Origin: Oryzias latipes
Lineage: Eukaryota; Chordata; Actinopteri; Beloniformes; Adrianichthyidae
Assembly (NCBI RefSeq): GCF_002234675.1
Contig: NC_019875.2
Coordinates: 25,448,299-25,512,298, forward strand
Length of the DNA stretch: 64,000 nucleotides
Reading direction: 5' to 3'
Shown here: piece by piece, positions 35,901 through 53,319 of the stretch
Layout: the number at the start of each line of letters is the position of its first letter
How positions within the stretch are numbered: the first letter of the stretch is position 1
Notes under the pieces: generated by a model
Database searches by the model: none
What the model was told of the DNA's origin: nothing
Seen by the model: only the letters and a program-made list of their open reading frames with translations
Translations under genes and position numbers: made by a program

Positions 35901-38225
35901 CTCAGTGAATCTATTCAAACTGCAGATTTTTTTTTACATTTTAAAACAAAAGCATAGTCTATTCTAGACATGAATAGAAAATAGAAATAGAAAATTCTTT
36001 TACATAGGCCAAATCCGAATTGCTTCCCTGGCTCCTCCCTTTTGCTCCAATTGTAAGGAGATTTGAAGCTGTAGTGGTGTCTGAAAGTGTTTTTTAAGGC
36101 GGATCAGCCTACGACTTAGGGCTGGCTATTCCTCCACCCGTAGGCTGATCTGCGTTGCGCTTTAGGCGCGGAGGAGAAATGCATTTCTTCACATGGGTGT
36201 GATCTGAAGCACATACGTTTACACTTAAATGCAAGCATTGACTTTTTATAGTTCTATAACCGATGTTATGTATTTTCCCATTTTCCAGGTGCTGGGAGCT
36301 ACGAGCTAACTTAGATAAACGGCGACTATTGAGGACGTCATCAATTGGTAGTAACGTCCGAATTTGAAGACAATTTTTTCTGTATCTCCATAAATGTAGG
36401 GATAGGGATAAGCTGTTGCGGTAGGGAAGCTACTCGGATTCATCCACAGTCTCTTTCAATGAGGAATGAGTGTGTGTGTAGCAAATACTTTGTGCCTCTA
36501 TGACGTCTGCATCGTCTTCCCTCTACGGATATACATATAAAGGGTTTGCAGGAACTTACTTTGAAACGTTCCACTTCCATCTCCTCGAACTTCCCAGCGA
36601 CGGCTGTTCCAGCGCAGTTCACCAGCATGTCCACCGGTCCAAGCTTCTCCTGAGCCTGCATGACAGAGAACAGTCCCGTCAGCACTACAGAAACCAATGA
36701 TCCGGTAAAGACCACCTTTAAAGAAACGCTGATGTTATTCACACATATTTTAAGTGCCAACTAGCACAAACGCTGATGGGATTTCATAACGGCCACATGT
36801 AATACGTGCGGCCAAGATGTGACATTGCTGCATTTTAAGTGCATCCAATGCTAAATGTTGCTGTTGCTTGAAGTGGCCTTTGTACTTTTACAGGGTAATT
36901 GTAAAAGCAGGAATGGTTATCAAGTGGCACAGCAAATATTTTTAAGTGCAGGTTTATCAAGCCACGTATTTCCAGCATTCAAAATAAGTGCGGCCAAGAA
37001 AAAGGTATTTTAGAAATAAATACGAATAGTCACTTCCTTAAAGAAAAGGTAACAGTATACCTGCTTTATCACATTTTCCACTTGAGTGTAATCACTGGAG
37101 ACGTCGACCGATACACAGAGCACCACCTTGAATTAAAATAAAAAAAGGTTACATCAAACGTTACAGCAGAAAGAGATATTTTCCTGAAACATCAATTGTA
37201 TACCTGTTTGTCATTGATGGCAAATTTTTCCACCTCTTTCTTTGCTCGGAGTAACTTATCCTAAAGAAAAAACAGCAGGTTTACTAAATAATAAACGCAC
37301 GTGTTAATAATTCAAATGTCACGAGCCCCCAAAGATTTTTAAAAAGCCAGATCTTAAGATTCAATTGAAAGTGTTTGTAACATAATGCCCCAATAGGGAC
37401 AAACTGTTTTACTTTAGCCGTGTTTATATGAAAAAGAGTGGAATATAATAACATAGAGGCTGTGACGAAATGGAAATTCAGATGTTTGTTTACCTCATCA
37501 CGAGCTACCAGAGTGATAAAGGCTCCTTGTCTGTAGCATTCGATTGCAATGCATTTCCCAATTCCACCTGAGCCTCCGGTCACCTGAACAATGAAAGTTA
37601 CATCACAGGAGAAAATGAAAACCAGAAAATAAAATGACAGATTCGAACTTTGACCTAAATTTAATCAAAGCCTCACAAAGTCAGTTACTTGAATAAGAGC
37701 AATAAATGAATATAAAATGCTATGGGGGGAAAAAAAAGAAGATAAAAATTTAATTTACATTCTTTATGAATGACGTGCAGTATTTAAAACAACCATTTTC
37801 TACTAGTTATACGTATTATCAAAAAGTAGCCCTAATTAATTTACACGTAAACCTAAATAGTTGAGCAAATATGAGTTTGTGACCCTAATTTTTCATGTTT
37901 TTGATATAAGGTTATAACGTAAAAAACAAACACATGAAAGATTTAATTTAGCTCTTATTTAAAGGAATTAAAAAAAAAATACATGAAATTACCAAAATAA
38001 AGTCACGACAACCAGACGTCAACAAGAACAACTTACCACGACGTGGGCCCCGTTTAATTTCAGAGGCTTCGGACTGATGAGCGGCGATATCATGTAAAGC
38101 AGCAACACAAAGGCAACGATGAAGGCGACCACTATAAGGAGCATAATAAAAGGAAGCAGGATCCACCAGGAATTGATAAAAAGCCAATCGGTGACAGCTG
38201 AACTGAAGCTTTCTGTAGAGGACAT
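32954..38225 (-). CDS. kdsr: 3-ketodihydrosphingosine reductase, ten coding exons
   Basis: NADPH-dependent reduction of 3-ketodihydrosphingosine to dihydrosphingosine, step two of sphingolipid synthesis, on the cytosolic face of the ER. Exons: 38037-38225, 37494-37583, 37204-37260, 37061-37126, 36560-36655, 34218-34409, 33510-33593, 33354-33437, 33154-33255, 32954-33073; all junctions are phase 0, total 359 aa. Short-chain dehydrogenase hallmarks: hydrophobic N-terminus, cofactor loop TGGSGGIG at 65-72, NCAG in exon 5, catalytic Ser200 in FVSSQAG, Tyr213 and Lys217 in TAYSPSK, PPDTDTP in exon 7, and a C-terminal hydrophobic stretch. Human KDSR (332 aa) aligns throughout; the extra 27 residues are at the N-terminus. 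Starting at Met28 (codon 38142-38144) would match the human start exactly. Neighbours bcl2 and vps4b agree with human synteny. Confidence 0.95.
33671..34096 (+). mobile_element. AGTCCCAC-family element in a kdsr intron
   Basis: Runs from TTTGAGACCCACTCCCATGAAAA to GGTCGGAGTGGGACTTTGAGA between the kdsr exons at 33510-33593 and 34218-34409. It contains the shared ACGGAGGACATATATGAAG and CTGCCGCTCTGCAGAAACTA stretches. The TTAA ends have decayed to TTGA. Confidence 0.7.
34218..34409 (-). CDS. kdsr: kdsr catalytic exon
   Basis: 64 codons from [10 protein letters not shown] to LQME, containing the catalytic serine (VFVSSQAG) and the YxxxK pair ([12 protein letters not shown]) of the short-chain dehydrogenase fold. 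The acceptor is GTAG before GAG. The donor GTCTGA is a poor match to GTRAGT, and reading past it meets a stop at once. The next exon starts ATGAAGCCG, giving Met where human has Val. Confidence 0.93.
34410..36559 (-). other. kdsr intron 5, repeat-rich
   Basis: 2.15 kb between the exons at 34218-34409 and 36560-36655. It holds a TIR element at 36011-36441 and a CpG-rich stretch near 35030-35760 that looks like another repeat but could not be assigned. Confidence 0.6.
36011..36441. mobile_element. MITE with CCGAATTGCTTCCCT-type ends
   Basis: Left AAATCCGAATTGCTTCCCT and right GGGAAGCTACTCGGATTC are imperfect inverted termini. Inside, GATCAGCCTACG (36102) and its exact complement CGTAGGCTGATC (36139) form a hairpin. 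About 430 bp, non-coding. Confidence 0.55.
38037..38225 (-). CDS. kdsr: kdsr first coding exon (membrane segment)
   Basis: 63 codons ending ...LNGAHVV, donor GTAAGT. The first 27 residues (with [15 protein letters not shown]) precede a second Met that opens [18 protein letters not shown], the part aligned to the human N-terminus. Both segments are hydrophobic, so two membrane-associated helices are possible if the upstream ATG is used. Confidence 0.9.
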
Positions 38226-39060
38226 AGGGGAAAGCTTAGCCTACTTGCTAACTAGCAGGCTAGTACACGGGTTCAACAATAAAACTAAACAACAGGGCTG
38301 ACAGCGGCCTCGAGAGGGGAGAGGGCAAAAAACACGAGCTCCGGGGAAATGAACTTTGCTCCGGGGGGGGGGTTGGCAGTTAATCAAACGCGTATAACGT
38401 TCATTTAGCATGCCGCGGGGGTGTCTGTCGTCTCGTAACAAAGCGCCATCACTGCTCTAAATACTAAAACAAACTGAACTGTGTACTTTCAGTGGACGAT
38501 GAGTTAGCTGGTACTTGTAGTTCGTAGTTCCGAACGCCTCCCTGGGACTTAAACTAAGAAAATAAGCACATGACTACGACTCCCCAAATGCAACGCGCGA
38601 ACTGTTCATGCTTGACGTTTGTTTGGATAAGCTCCACACCCAATTTTAAATAAACCGTAATGGTGGGGAAAAAACAAACTATGTTGACGTACATATGATT
38701 TTTCCACAGTATGGTCTACAGAGCAAACATAACGAAAGTTAATTTTTTAAATAATGCATTTTTTCAAAATTGATACACGGCTTGGTTTTATTTTTAAAAA
38801 TTAACTGAGCATTAGTTTATTACTTAAGTTTCAACTACAAAACCATTTTTGTTCAGTTATAATAAACTGTCTTTAGACAACTACTGATTTAAAGTGAACA
38901 AAAGTTAATCTTTCATTAAAAAAAAAAAAAAAAAAAACTTAACTTCGTACATTAAAAGTGACCGGAAAAAAAAAGTGATATGAAGTGATTTTCTTAAAAT
39001 CATTTCATATTAGATTTGATCCTTCAATGTCATCAATAAGCATCATCTTGTGATATAGCG
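38226..39060. other. kdsr promoter side and intergenic DNA up to vps4b 3' end
   Basis: The first 400 bases upstream of kdsr are fairly CpG-rich with no TATA box and hold a ZNF143-like motif. Beyond 38620 the DNA is AT-rich with an A run near 38920-38938. No gene seen. Confidence 0.5.
38573..38595 (+). promoter_or_regulatory. ZNF143/SBS-like promoter motif upstream of kdsr
   Basis: ACTACGACTCCC followed by CAAATGCAACG matches the ZNF143 (Staf) consensus ACTACAATTCCC...ATGC at most positions. It lies about 350 bases upstream of the first kdsr ATG; a further TTGTAGTTCG near 38513 is a second partial match on the other strand. Confidence 0.5.
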
Positions 39061-40343
39061 TTAACTTTTATTTACATAGAGGAAGTGAAAAACAGAAAAC
39101 TAAATGCATAAGTTGCCTCTTCTTAAAGCAAAAGGTTTAAGAGTTGGCTACATACATGTGTAGACATACAATAAAATGAAACATTGCCCTTAAAAATTTT
39201 GCAGGAGACATGTTTATACAGCCAAAGACCAGAAGTACAGCTAAATACAGTCTAGAGTTAACAAGAAATGTACAAGTACAGTACATTCCTTAGTTGTAGT
39301 GACAAAGCACTTGATTTTTTGATTAATTTAAAAATAAACCAAAACCACACAGCTTTTCTAGAAGGCACATGGTGCACAAAGTCATATTTGTCTACTTAAA
39401 TTATTAAAGTTGCATGCTGTTGTTAATGTCTTGCAGCCTGAACCATTTAGATTCAAACCATGACAATACTATTTTAACCAAATTCACAATTTAACTATAT
39501 TTAAATGGAAGGCTTAGATGTTTTTTGTTTTTTTTGCCGTTTAATCATGTAAACAGCAAAGCCTTTAGACATGAGAAAAAAAAGGTAGGTTGTGGAAAAC
39601 AAAAATAAAGCCAAAACAATATAAGTATTTATGTCCCTGTGAAATGGGAACATAACGCTGGTCGGCGACCACCAATAACCCCGTTATAAGGGCTGTGTTT
39701 TTATGGAGAAAAAGTAAACACATCAACTTTCATTGGTTTGGAAGGTGGATAAAGATTTCAAAGTCTGTACAAACACTCATCCTGAGTATGTCTGAAGGTT
39801 CTGTCCAAGTTGGAGACAAATTTACTGAAGTCACGTTATTTCTCACACATTTCTCAAATGTATAGGCATTTCTTCCTTTGAGTATATTCTATAAATTGCT
39901 TGTTTTATCCTCATAAAAATAGATAATATGCTGAGATGGTTATTGACCTGGTGGGAAGTACAGACAAGTTGAAGAATAAAGACAACCTTCTTGCATTACT
40001 TGTGTATATCAATACATCTCTAAGATGATTTGTTGCTAAATCAAATAAATAACTAACATTTAGCGCTCAAGGTGGACAGAGGTTTCTGATGTGATGCTAA
40101 ACCTTTAACCAAATCATAAATATGCAATGTTGTCCTTTTCTTTGGACAGTAGGGACTACACAATAAAACTATGACTCCCATCCTTGGTGTGGTTATCAAA
40201 TAGCCAAAACCAGGAACAAATTTTGTCTATTTGGATAATCTATGAGGCTGAGAAAATGGCTAAAATGAGACAGAGTAAAGGAGGACAAGCACAGTAAAGA
40301 GACAAAACGATTTCTTTGCTTTGGTTTGGCTTCGTTAGTCAGT
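39061..40343 (-). other. Probable vps4b 3' UTR
   Basis: About 1.28 kb after the vps4b stop with a minus-strand AATAAA at 39067-39072. No coding gene. AT-rich. The end point is a candidate only. Confidence 0.5.
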
Positions 40344-48375
<8,032 letters not shown>

Positions 48376-48640
48376 AACAGGGCAAGTCACTTGACCCAAA
48401 ACCGTAACAAATGTAACCCCGCCGTGAATAAACTACTTATAAACACCACTATTTAGAAATTGGCTCCGAAATACAACGGTCAATCGCCGTCGTTAGCGAA
48501 CTTGTTTTCTTTCTTTAGGTCGCTGTTCTAGGAAGCAACTTCCGCATTGAAAAGTCGACACTTACGTGAGGGGAATGTTGTGACGTAACGACGTCGCTCG
48601 CTCGAGCTCAAAACAACAAACTGGCTTGATTTCAAAATAA
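48376..48640 (-). promoter_or_regulatory. vps4b promoter region
   Basis: CpG-containing DNA upstream of the ATG with no TATA box. It includes an ETS-like AACTTCCGC near 48537 and a CRE-like TGACGTAA at 48581-48588, close to CGACGTCG. A housekeeping-type promoter is inferred. Confidence 0.45.
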
Positions 48641-48994
48641 AACGCTTGTTTCACATAATTTTGGTTTTTCTTCTCAAAAGTAATTTCTAAAACATTTTAA
48701 CTACACGGACTGTTTTAAAAAACAAGATTATAACTTCACGATCATTTTATTTTGGATTTCAATTAAAAATAAATACGTTTTAAATTAGCATGCTTGGTAA
48801 CGTCAATTTAATTATTTTATAGGCCATAAAAGTGTGTTGGGCCCTAATTTTTTTTCCATTTGCCTTTAAATGTTAGAAAAAAAATAAATGTAGATGCTAA
48901 AATATTTATGTTGCTACTACTTATCACAGGTAAAAACGTTCAAAGTTTTAGAGCAAGTATTCTATCCATCTTCAGAACCAGCTGTACCCCTTTT

Positions 48995-49285
48995 GGGGTC
49001 ATGGGGTTGCTGGAGCCTTTCCCACATAACCGTTGGACAAAGGCGAGGTACAACCTGGACTAGTGTGTTACAGGGCCACACACTCACACACACACACAAT
49101 CTCACCTAAGGGGGCAAGTTAGAGACACTAATTAACATTCAAGGCATGTGTTTGGACTGTGGGGGGAAGACAGAGTGCCCAGAGAAAACCCATGAACACA
49201 CGTGGAGAACATGCAAACCCCACACAGAAAGAACCAAACTGGAATTTGAACCAGGAGCCTTTTCACTGAGGCGAAAGCGCTAAAT
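48995..49285. repeat. L2-type LINE 3' region abutting the vps4-like fragment
   Basis: Ordered blocks GGGGTTGCTGGAGCC, GGGCCACACACTCACACA, CACCTAAGGGGGCAAGTTAG, TTTGGACTGTGGGGGG, GAGAAAACCC, GAACATGCAAACCCCACACAG and TTTGAACCAGGAGCC match the fish L2/Maui-type tail. It ends within about 60 bases of the third vps4-like exon. Confidence 0.78.
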
Positions 49286-49343
49286 CACCATACATAACAT
49301 GTTGAGAGTATGATCTCAATGACCAAATGTAATTTGTAGTGAC

Positions 49344-49444
49344 CTCTTTATTTGCCATGTACTCTTGTAGTTCCTCCACTCTGTCCAAATACAGTTTACA
49401 TTTATCTCTAATCTTCTGATTTCCATCTTTCCCTTGAGGTTCAC
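49344..49444 (-). CDS. vps4-like exon 3 (third MIT helix)
   Basis: 101 bases coding EPQGKDGNQKIRDKCKLYLD, then RVEELQEYMANKE, after the acceptor TGTTTTAG. Shorter than vps4b exon 3 (151 bp), lacking the basic linker. It is followed by GTCACT, a possible donor in phase 0. If not spliced, the frame goes on for 26 codons to a stop at 49263. An AATAAA lies inside the exon (49347-49352). Confidence 0.75.
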
Positions 49445-49641
49445 CTAAAACAGACAAACAGCAGGTCACTCATGGTAGGTCAAATGTTTGAGGTCAACAT
49501 TCAATACAGGTTTCTAAATAAACTCTTGCACATACAGGCAGGTCTCAGAGAAAGAATTAACAAATTATTATAAACTCCATAAGAAAATGATAGTGTGACA
49601 TTATTGTGAGCTTCATTCCATCTCCCACCACAGAGACGCAC

Positions 49642-49753
49642 GTTTCAATATATGGAGAAAATACTTGACGGCATGCTGGTAGGATCGAATGGCTTCCTCA
49701 TAATTTCCAGCCTGATCCTCTTCTGAAGCTTTCTGAGCAACAGCAATGGCCTT
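49642..49753 (-). CDS. vps4-like exon 2 (first two MIT helices)
   Basis: 112 bases coding [14 protein letters not shown], then [20 protein letters not shown] and ILK plus one base, between TTTTAG and GTGCGT. Same length and exit phase as vps4b exon 2. The stretch AGNYEEA..YQHAV.YFLH resembles VPS4B of other vertebrates closely. Confidence 0.8.
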
Positions 49754-50084
49754 CTAAAATGAAAAAAAAAGAAGAAATATATTGACTAAAATTTGTCAAA
49801 ACTCTACTATTTAAGCATCTTATTACACAACTTTATTAAAGGATTTCAAAATATAAGTCACTAAAGTGTTAAGCTACTTTATTACCACCATTTTTGTCTG
49901 TCACTAATATTTTTTGGCATAATTACTTTCTCAAATAACAGGATTGGTGTCTAACATCTGTTTGGTGGCAACATATTTGGAATCAGTTACAATTTTGACT
50001 ACCGGTAAATTTAGGTGATGTGACTTTATGAGGACAAACTTTCAATCAATTCTAAATTATTTAATTCTAGTAAATGTATCTTTA

Positions 50085-50160
50085 ATATATATATATATAT
50101 ATATATATAACATATAGATATATAGATATAGAGATATATAGGCATATATTATATATCTCT
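50085..50160. repeat. (TA)n / (GATA)-like microsatellite
   Basis: An uninterrupted TA run followed by TAGATATA-type variants. Confidence 0.9.
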
Positions 50161-50504
50161 TACAATACGCCATAATTCTGTGCAATATTTGCATTTCTAT
50201 CTTAGTGAGTTTCAACTTGTAAGATGCACAGGATTTGATTTCCAGTAACTTCACATTTTAACCTACAATGTAATAACAGACACAGGCCCCTATAAAAAAT
50301 CAGAGCAGAGAACAAAAGACAACAGTTGTACATTCGATTATAATCAGCATGTTGCTGTCAACTTTCTCTTCTTGGACTATGAATGTCTGGTAAAGTTTGA
50401 GGTTCAGTGTAGAGCTCTCCAAAGAAGTGGAAACAAAAGTCATGATTTTTTACAGTAATCTACCCAAAACAGAACAAAAAAATAAAGTAAAATTTGTAAA
50501 GTGT

Positions 50505-50566
50505 CAATTTTCCAAAAATCAGGCACCAATTTACAAATTGGTGCCTGATTTTACTTTGGAAAATTG
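50505..50566. repeat. 62-base near-perfect hairpin
   Basis: ATCAGGCACCAATTT and AAATTGGTGCCTGAT pair around a 2-base loop, and the outer arms CAATTTTCCAAA and TTTGGAAAATTG pair as well, separated only by a small bulge. A palindromic mini-element or cruciform-forming site. Confidence 0.8.
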
Positions 50567-51410
50567 TAATAACATTTTCTGATGACAATTAACATGCACT
50601 CTATTTTTGACATTTAACCTGTGATATGTACAGGTTTTTGTTTTTTTTAATTAGATAGTGTTTTCTAATCAGAAGACACAACCCAGAATGTGATAATTAT
50701 GTAAACAATAAGTAAAATAGTAAACATAAAAGGGTGGGATTTTATAACTTTGCATCCTCCCACTTTTGTCCAAGCAATTAATTAAACTATTTTGACAAAC
50801 TTTATTTTTAATGTATTCAGTGTGTCGTGTATTTTTTGTGCAGGTGCAAATATGTGTATTTATGATTAAGAGCAATGTTACTGACATTATTTACATGCAC
50901 ATGTTTGTACAGTGTCTTTTTTAATTTTTGGATTTTCCAATCAAGTCACAATTATTTATCCAGAGCTTAACATAACAATGTACTGATATGTTCATAGATC
51001 ATCAGTATATCAGGATATACCTCTTGTGTTTGTCATCCTTTGTACGTTTTGTTTTGATAGCTTGAAATAAACCAATTCCAATTCCAGTCTCCAAATACAA
51101 AATATGTTATCATTAATAAGGGTCCAGTTTTCTACTTAAGCAGTTACTTGATTTGTGAGTCAAATGCAATCAGTGCAGTGACTGAAGCAAACCTTTATTT
51201 CCTGCTTATAACCTCCTAATTATCAGAAATCAGTTGTATTCATAAACAGCTTAGTGGTACACAAAACACCTGATTATACTTCCGCTTACAAGATAACCTA
51301 ATAACCACATTTACATGAAAATGCTAAAAGAATCACAAAGGCACACCAAACAGTAAAGTCTTGCTCAGGATCCAGACTCTGATCAAGCAGCTCCCAGTAA
51401 ATCAGCCTAC

Positions 51411-51431
51411 CTGCAGATTAGTTGGCTCCAT
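51411..51431 (-). CDS. vps4-like exon 1 (MEPTNLQ)
   Basis: The minus strand reads ATGGAGCCAACTAATCTGCAG then GTAGGC. It is 21 bases long and ends NLQ in phase 0, like vps4b exon 1 (MANNNLQ). The identical length, phase and NLQ ending support it despite its small size. The base at -3 is T, a weak start context. Confidence 0.65.
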
Positions 51432-52200
51432 TCAGAGTCCTATCTGTAAGAAAAGCACACCTGACACAACCCCTGAACCTCGCAATTCTTGTTACATTTT
51501 CTGCGTTGAATGGTCACAGTACAGGTTTAGTTCCTGTTTCCTTATCTCTGTGTAGCACTGCCTAGAAACCAGCCAGTCCACTGACAGGGCTGGGATTCTG
51601 AAACCCTCCTGCCATTGAGTCATCGGCCAGTTACACAACAACTAACTATTGCAGTGCTTGTTGTAAACACCAGCTGTGATGAGTGTTTCCTGTGTTTTTT
51701 TAAGGTTAATTTAATATAGAGAATTTATTTAAAAATATTACATGTATATACAACTTTTCTACAAAGGAAGTAAACCGTAGAAAATAAAGAGTATTTATGT
51801 GTAGTCCACACTACAAAGTTGTCCACTAGAGGGCGCCACAAGCTAATTGTGAAAATTCAGTAGGTACTTCAGTAAAATACATTTTTTTAGAAAAACATAA
51901 ACTTTGAGTCAAGTTAAAGCCTTCAGCTCAATGTATATCTAAATAATATATACATTTAATCTTTAAAAAAATGTCTTTGCTTTTTTTTTTTAAATCAAAC
52001 CTGATTCCACATTTAAAATCATTTTATCAGATGATGTTGCTTTGGAAATTGATGTAAATTTGCCTCTATAGTCTACAAAAAAGTACATCTAACCGTCTGT
52101 TATGTTATCATAATCTACAAAGATTATAAGAAAAAAAGTTTTGGGTGGGATGAACGGTCAAACACAGGGTAAAGTGTGGTGGCAGACCTTTAGCCCCACT
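51432..52200. other. Gap between the vps4-like locus and the laminin promoter
   Basis: No gene seen. The notable feature is a CTCF core at 51823-51836. Otherwise AT-rich. Confidence 0.5.
51823..51836 (+). promoter_or_regulatory. CTCF core motif
   Basis: CCACTAGAGGGCGC fits the CTCF core consensus CCASYAGRKGGCRS at every position. It sits between two loci of opposite strand, a usual place for an insulator. Occupancy is not shown by sequence. Confidence 0.6.
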
Positions 52201-52493
52201 CAGTCACGGCGCATTAGAGCCACGCTCAGACCTTCAGCAGTCTGACACCTGAGAGCTCCGGGGCACGGCGCGGGCGCGCAGGACAGTTTGGAGCGCACCA
52301 ACCCAGCGCGGGTAGTTTGGTGGATATGCGGCGCACAGAAGAAGCAGAAGCAGAAGATTCTCTGAAGTTTGACCTGAGATCAGCGGAGCCAACACGTGCG
52401 TAAAACTCTTTGCGCCTTTCTGCGTTTTCCATGGAGAGCCGCACATGACAGGAGCAGCTCCCGCTCAGCAGCATCTACAGGGATCTGTGAAAC
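52200..52493 (+). promoter_or_regulatory. Laminin alpha 5' UTR / promoter
   Basis: GC-rich block (CACGGCGCGGGCGCGC near 52263) just upstream of the laminin ATG, in contrast to AT-rich flanks. The transcription start is not determined. Confidence 0.45.
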
Positions 52494-53319
52494 ATGGCGA
52501 GGGGAACCGTGGGAGCTCACTTGCTCGCGGTGTTCTTAACTTCTTGGGCGACAGTTTTAAGGGACGCAGGTGGGCAAGAACCTTTTAACGACCTGACCGG
52601 GTTCAGCCTGAACCCGCCTTACTTCAACCTCGCCGAGGGCATCAAGATTTCTGCCTCAGCAACCTGCGGCCAAGATGAGGCTGGCGCTCCGAGGCAGGAT
52701 TTATACTGTAAGCTCGTCGGAGGACCAAATTATGGACTTTCTAATCAACATATTCAGGTGAGAAATGAAGGTCATTGCAATTTGGCTGTTACGTGCATTC
52801 ATTAGTTAGTAAACAGGTGATTACCAACAGAAATCCAATGGATTCTTTTATTTTTTGTGGAAATAAAAGTACATTCGTTGAGAAAAACAAAGAAATTGTC
52901 TACAACATATGTGACTGCCAGGATATGTTTATTCTTTTGGAGTGGATTTCCACATTTTCCAAAGGAAATGTCCATCACCAGTGACCCCACTTCCTTAGGA
53001 GTCCTCATTAAGATGTTCTGGATGACTGCAACAAGTGAAAAAGCTTTCTCACACATAGATTCTTAACTAAAGATGTTGATTACCCCCCCTTCTATTATTA
53101 AAGAGTTTCCAATGCATGGAGGTGTGTTCTTTCTTTAATTTTTTTTAATGATTTGACCCCATTTAGGGTCAGTTCTGTGACCACTGCAACTCGGCTGATC
53201 CAAGCAAAGCTCACCCAGCGACCAATGCCATAGATGGGACAGAGCGGTGGTGGCAGAGCCCTCCTCTCTCCAGAGGATCGGGCTACAATGAGGTGAATGT
53301 TACCCTGGACCTTGGACAG
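52494..53319 (+). CDS. lama3: Laminin alpha chain, first two coding exons (partial gene)
   Basis: Secreted basement-membrane chain. Exons 52494-52757 (88 codons) and 53167-53319 (51 codons) join in phase 0, donors GTGAGA and GTAAGA. Residues 1 to about 25 form a signal peptide (hydrophobic [13 protein letters not shown]). The rest is the start of the laminin N-terminal (domain VI) module: [74 protein letters not shown]. GQFCDxCNS is like LAMA3, while [18 protein letters not shown] and [12 protein letters not shown] are like LAMA5. LAMA3 is favoured because human LAMA3 is also on chromosome 18, but lama5 remains possible. The gene continues past the right edge; exon 3 was not found. Confidence 0.85.
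53167..53319 (+). CDS. lama3: Laminin alpha exon 2 (domain VI)
   Basis: 51 codons from GQFCDHCNS to TLDLGQ, acceptor TTTAG. It holds the two cysteines of the domain and the WWQSPP motif, which is highly conserved among laminin and netrin N-terminal domains. Confidence 0.85.

Larger units (their letters stand above)
49754..51410 (-). other. Intron 1 of the vps4-like locus
   Basis: AT-rich 1.66 kb with a (TA)n microsatellite at about 50085-50160 and a short near-perfect hairpin at 50505-50566. No other gene seen. Confidence 0.6.
49344..51431 (-). pseudogene. Truncated tandem vps4 paralogue, MIT-domain exons only
   Basis: Three exons upstream of vps4b on the same strand: 51411-51431, 49642-49753, 49344-49444. 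They code MEPTNLQ, then [20 protein letters not shown]...YFLHILK, a split Arg codon, then EPQGKDGNQKIRDKCKLYLD...EYMANKE: a MIT domain of 78 residues with an open frame. Lengths of exons 1 and 2 (21 and 112 bp) and their phases (0 and 1) equal those of vps4b exons 1 and 2, and all sites are GT-AG. No linker or AAA exons were found between it and vps4b. Either a truncated duplicate that has kept its frame, a free MIT protein, or alternative 5' exons of vps4b; the type 'pseudogene' is a cautious label. Family assignment is firm, activity unknown. Confidence 0.75.

Noticed and set aside
50505-50566. Hairpin considered as a microRNA precursor
   Set aside because: The loop is only two bases and the arms are almost perfectly self-complementary, unlike a Drosha/Dicer precursor.
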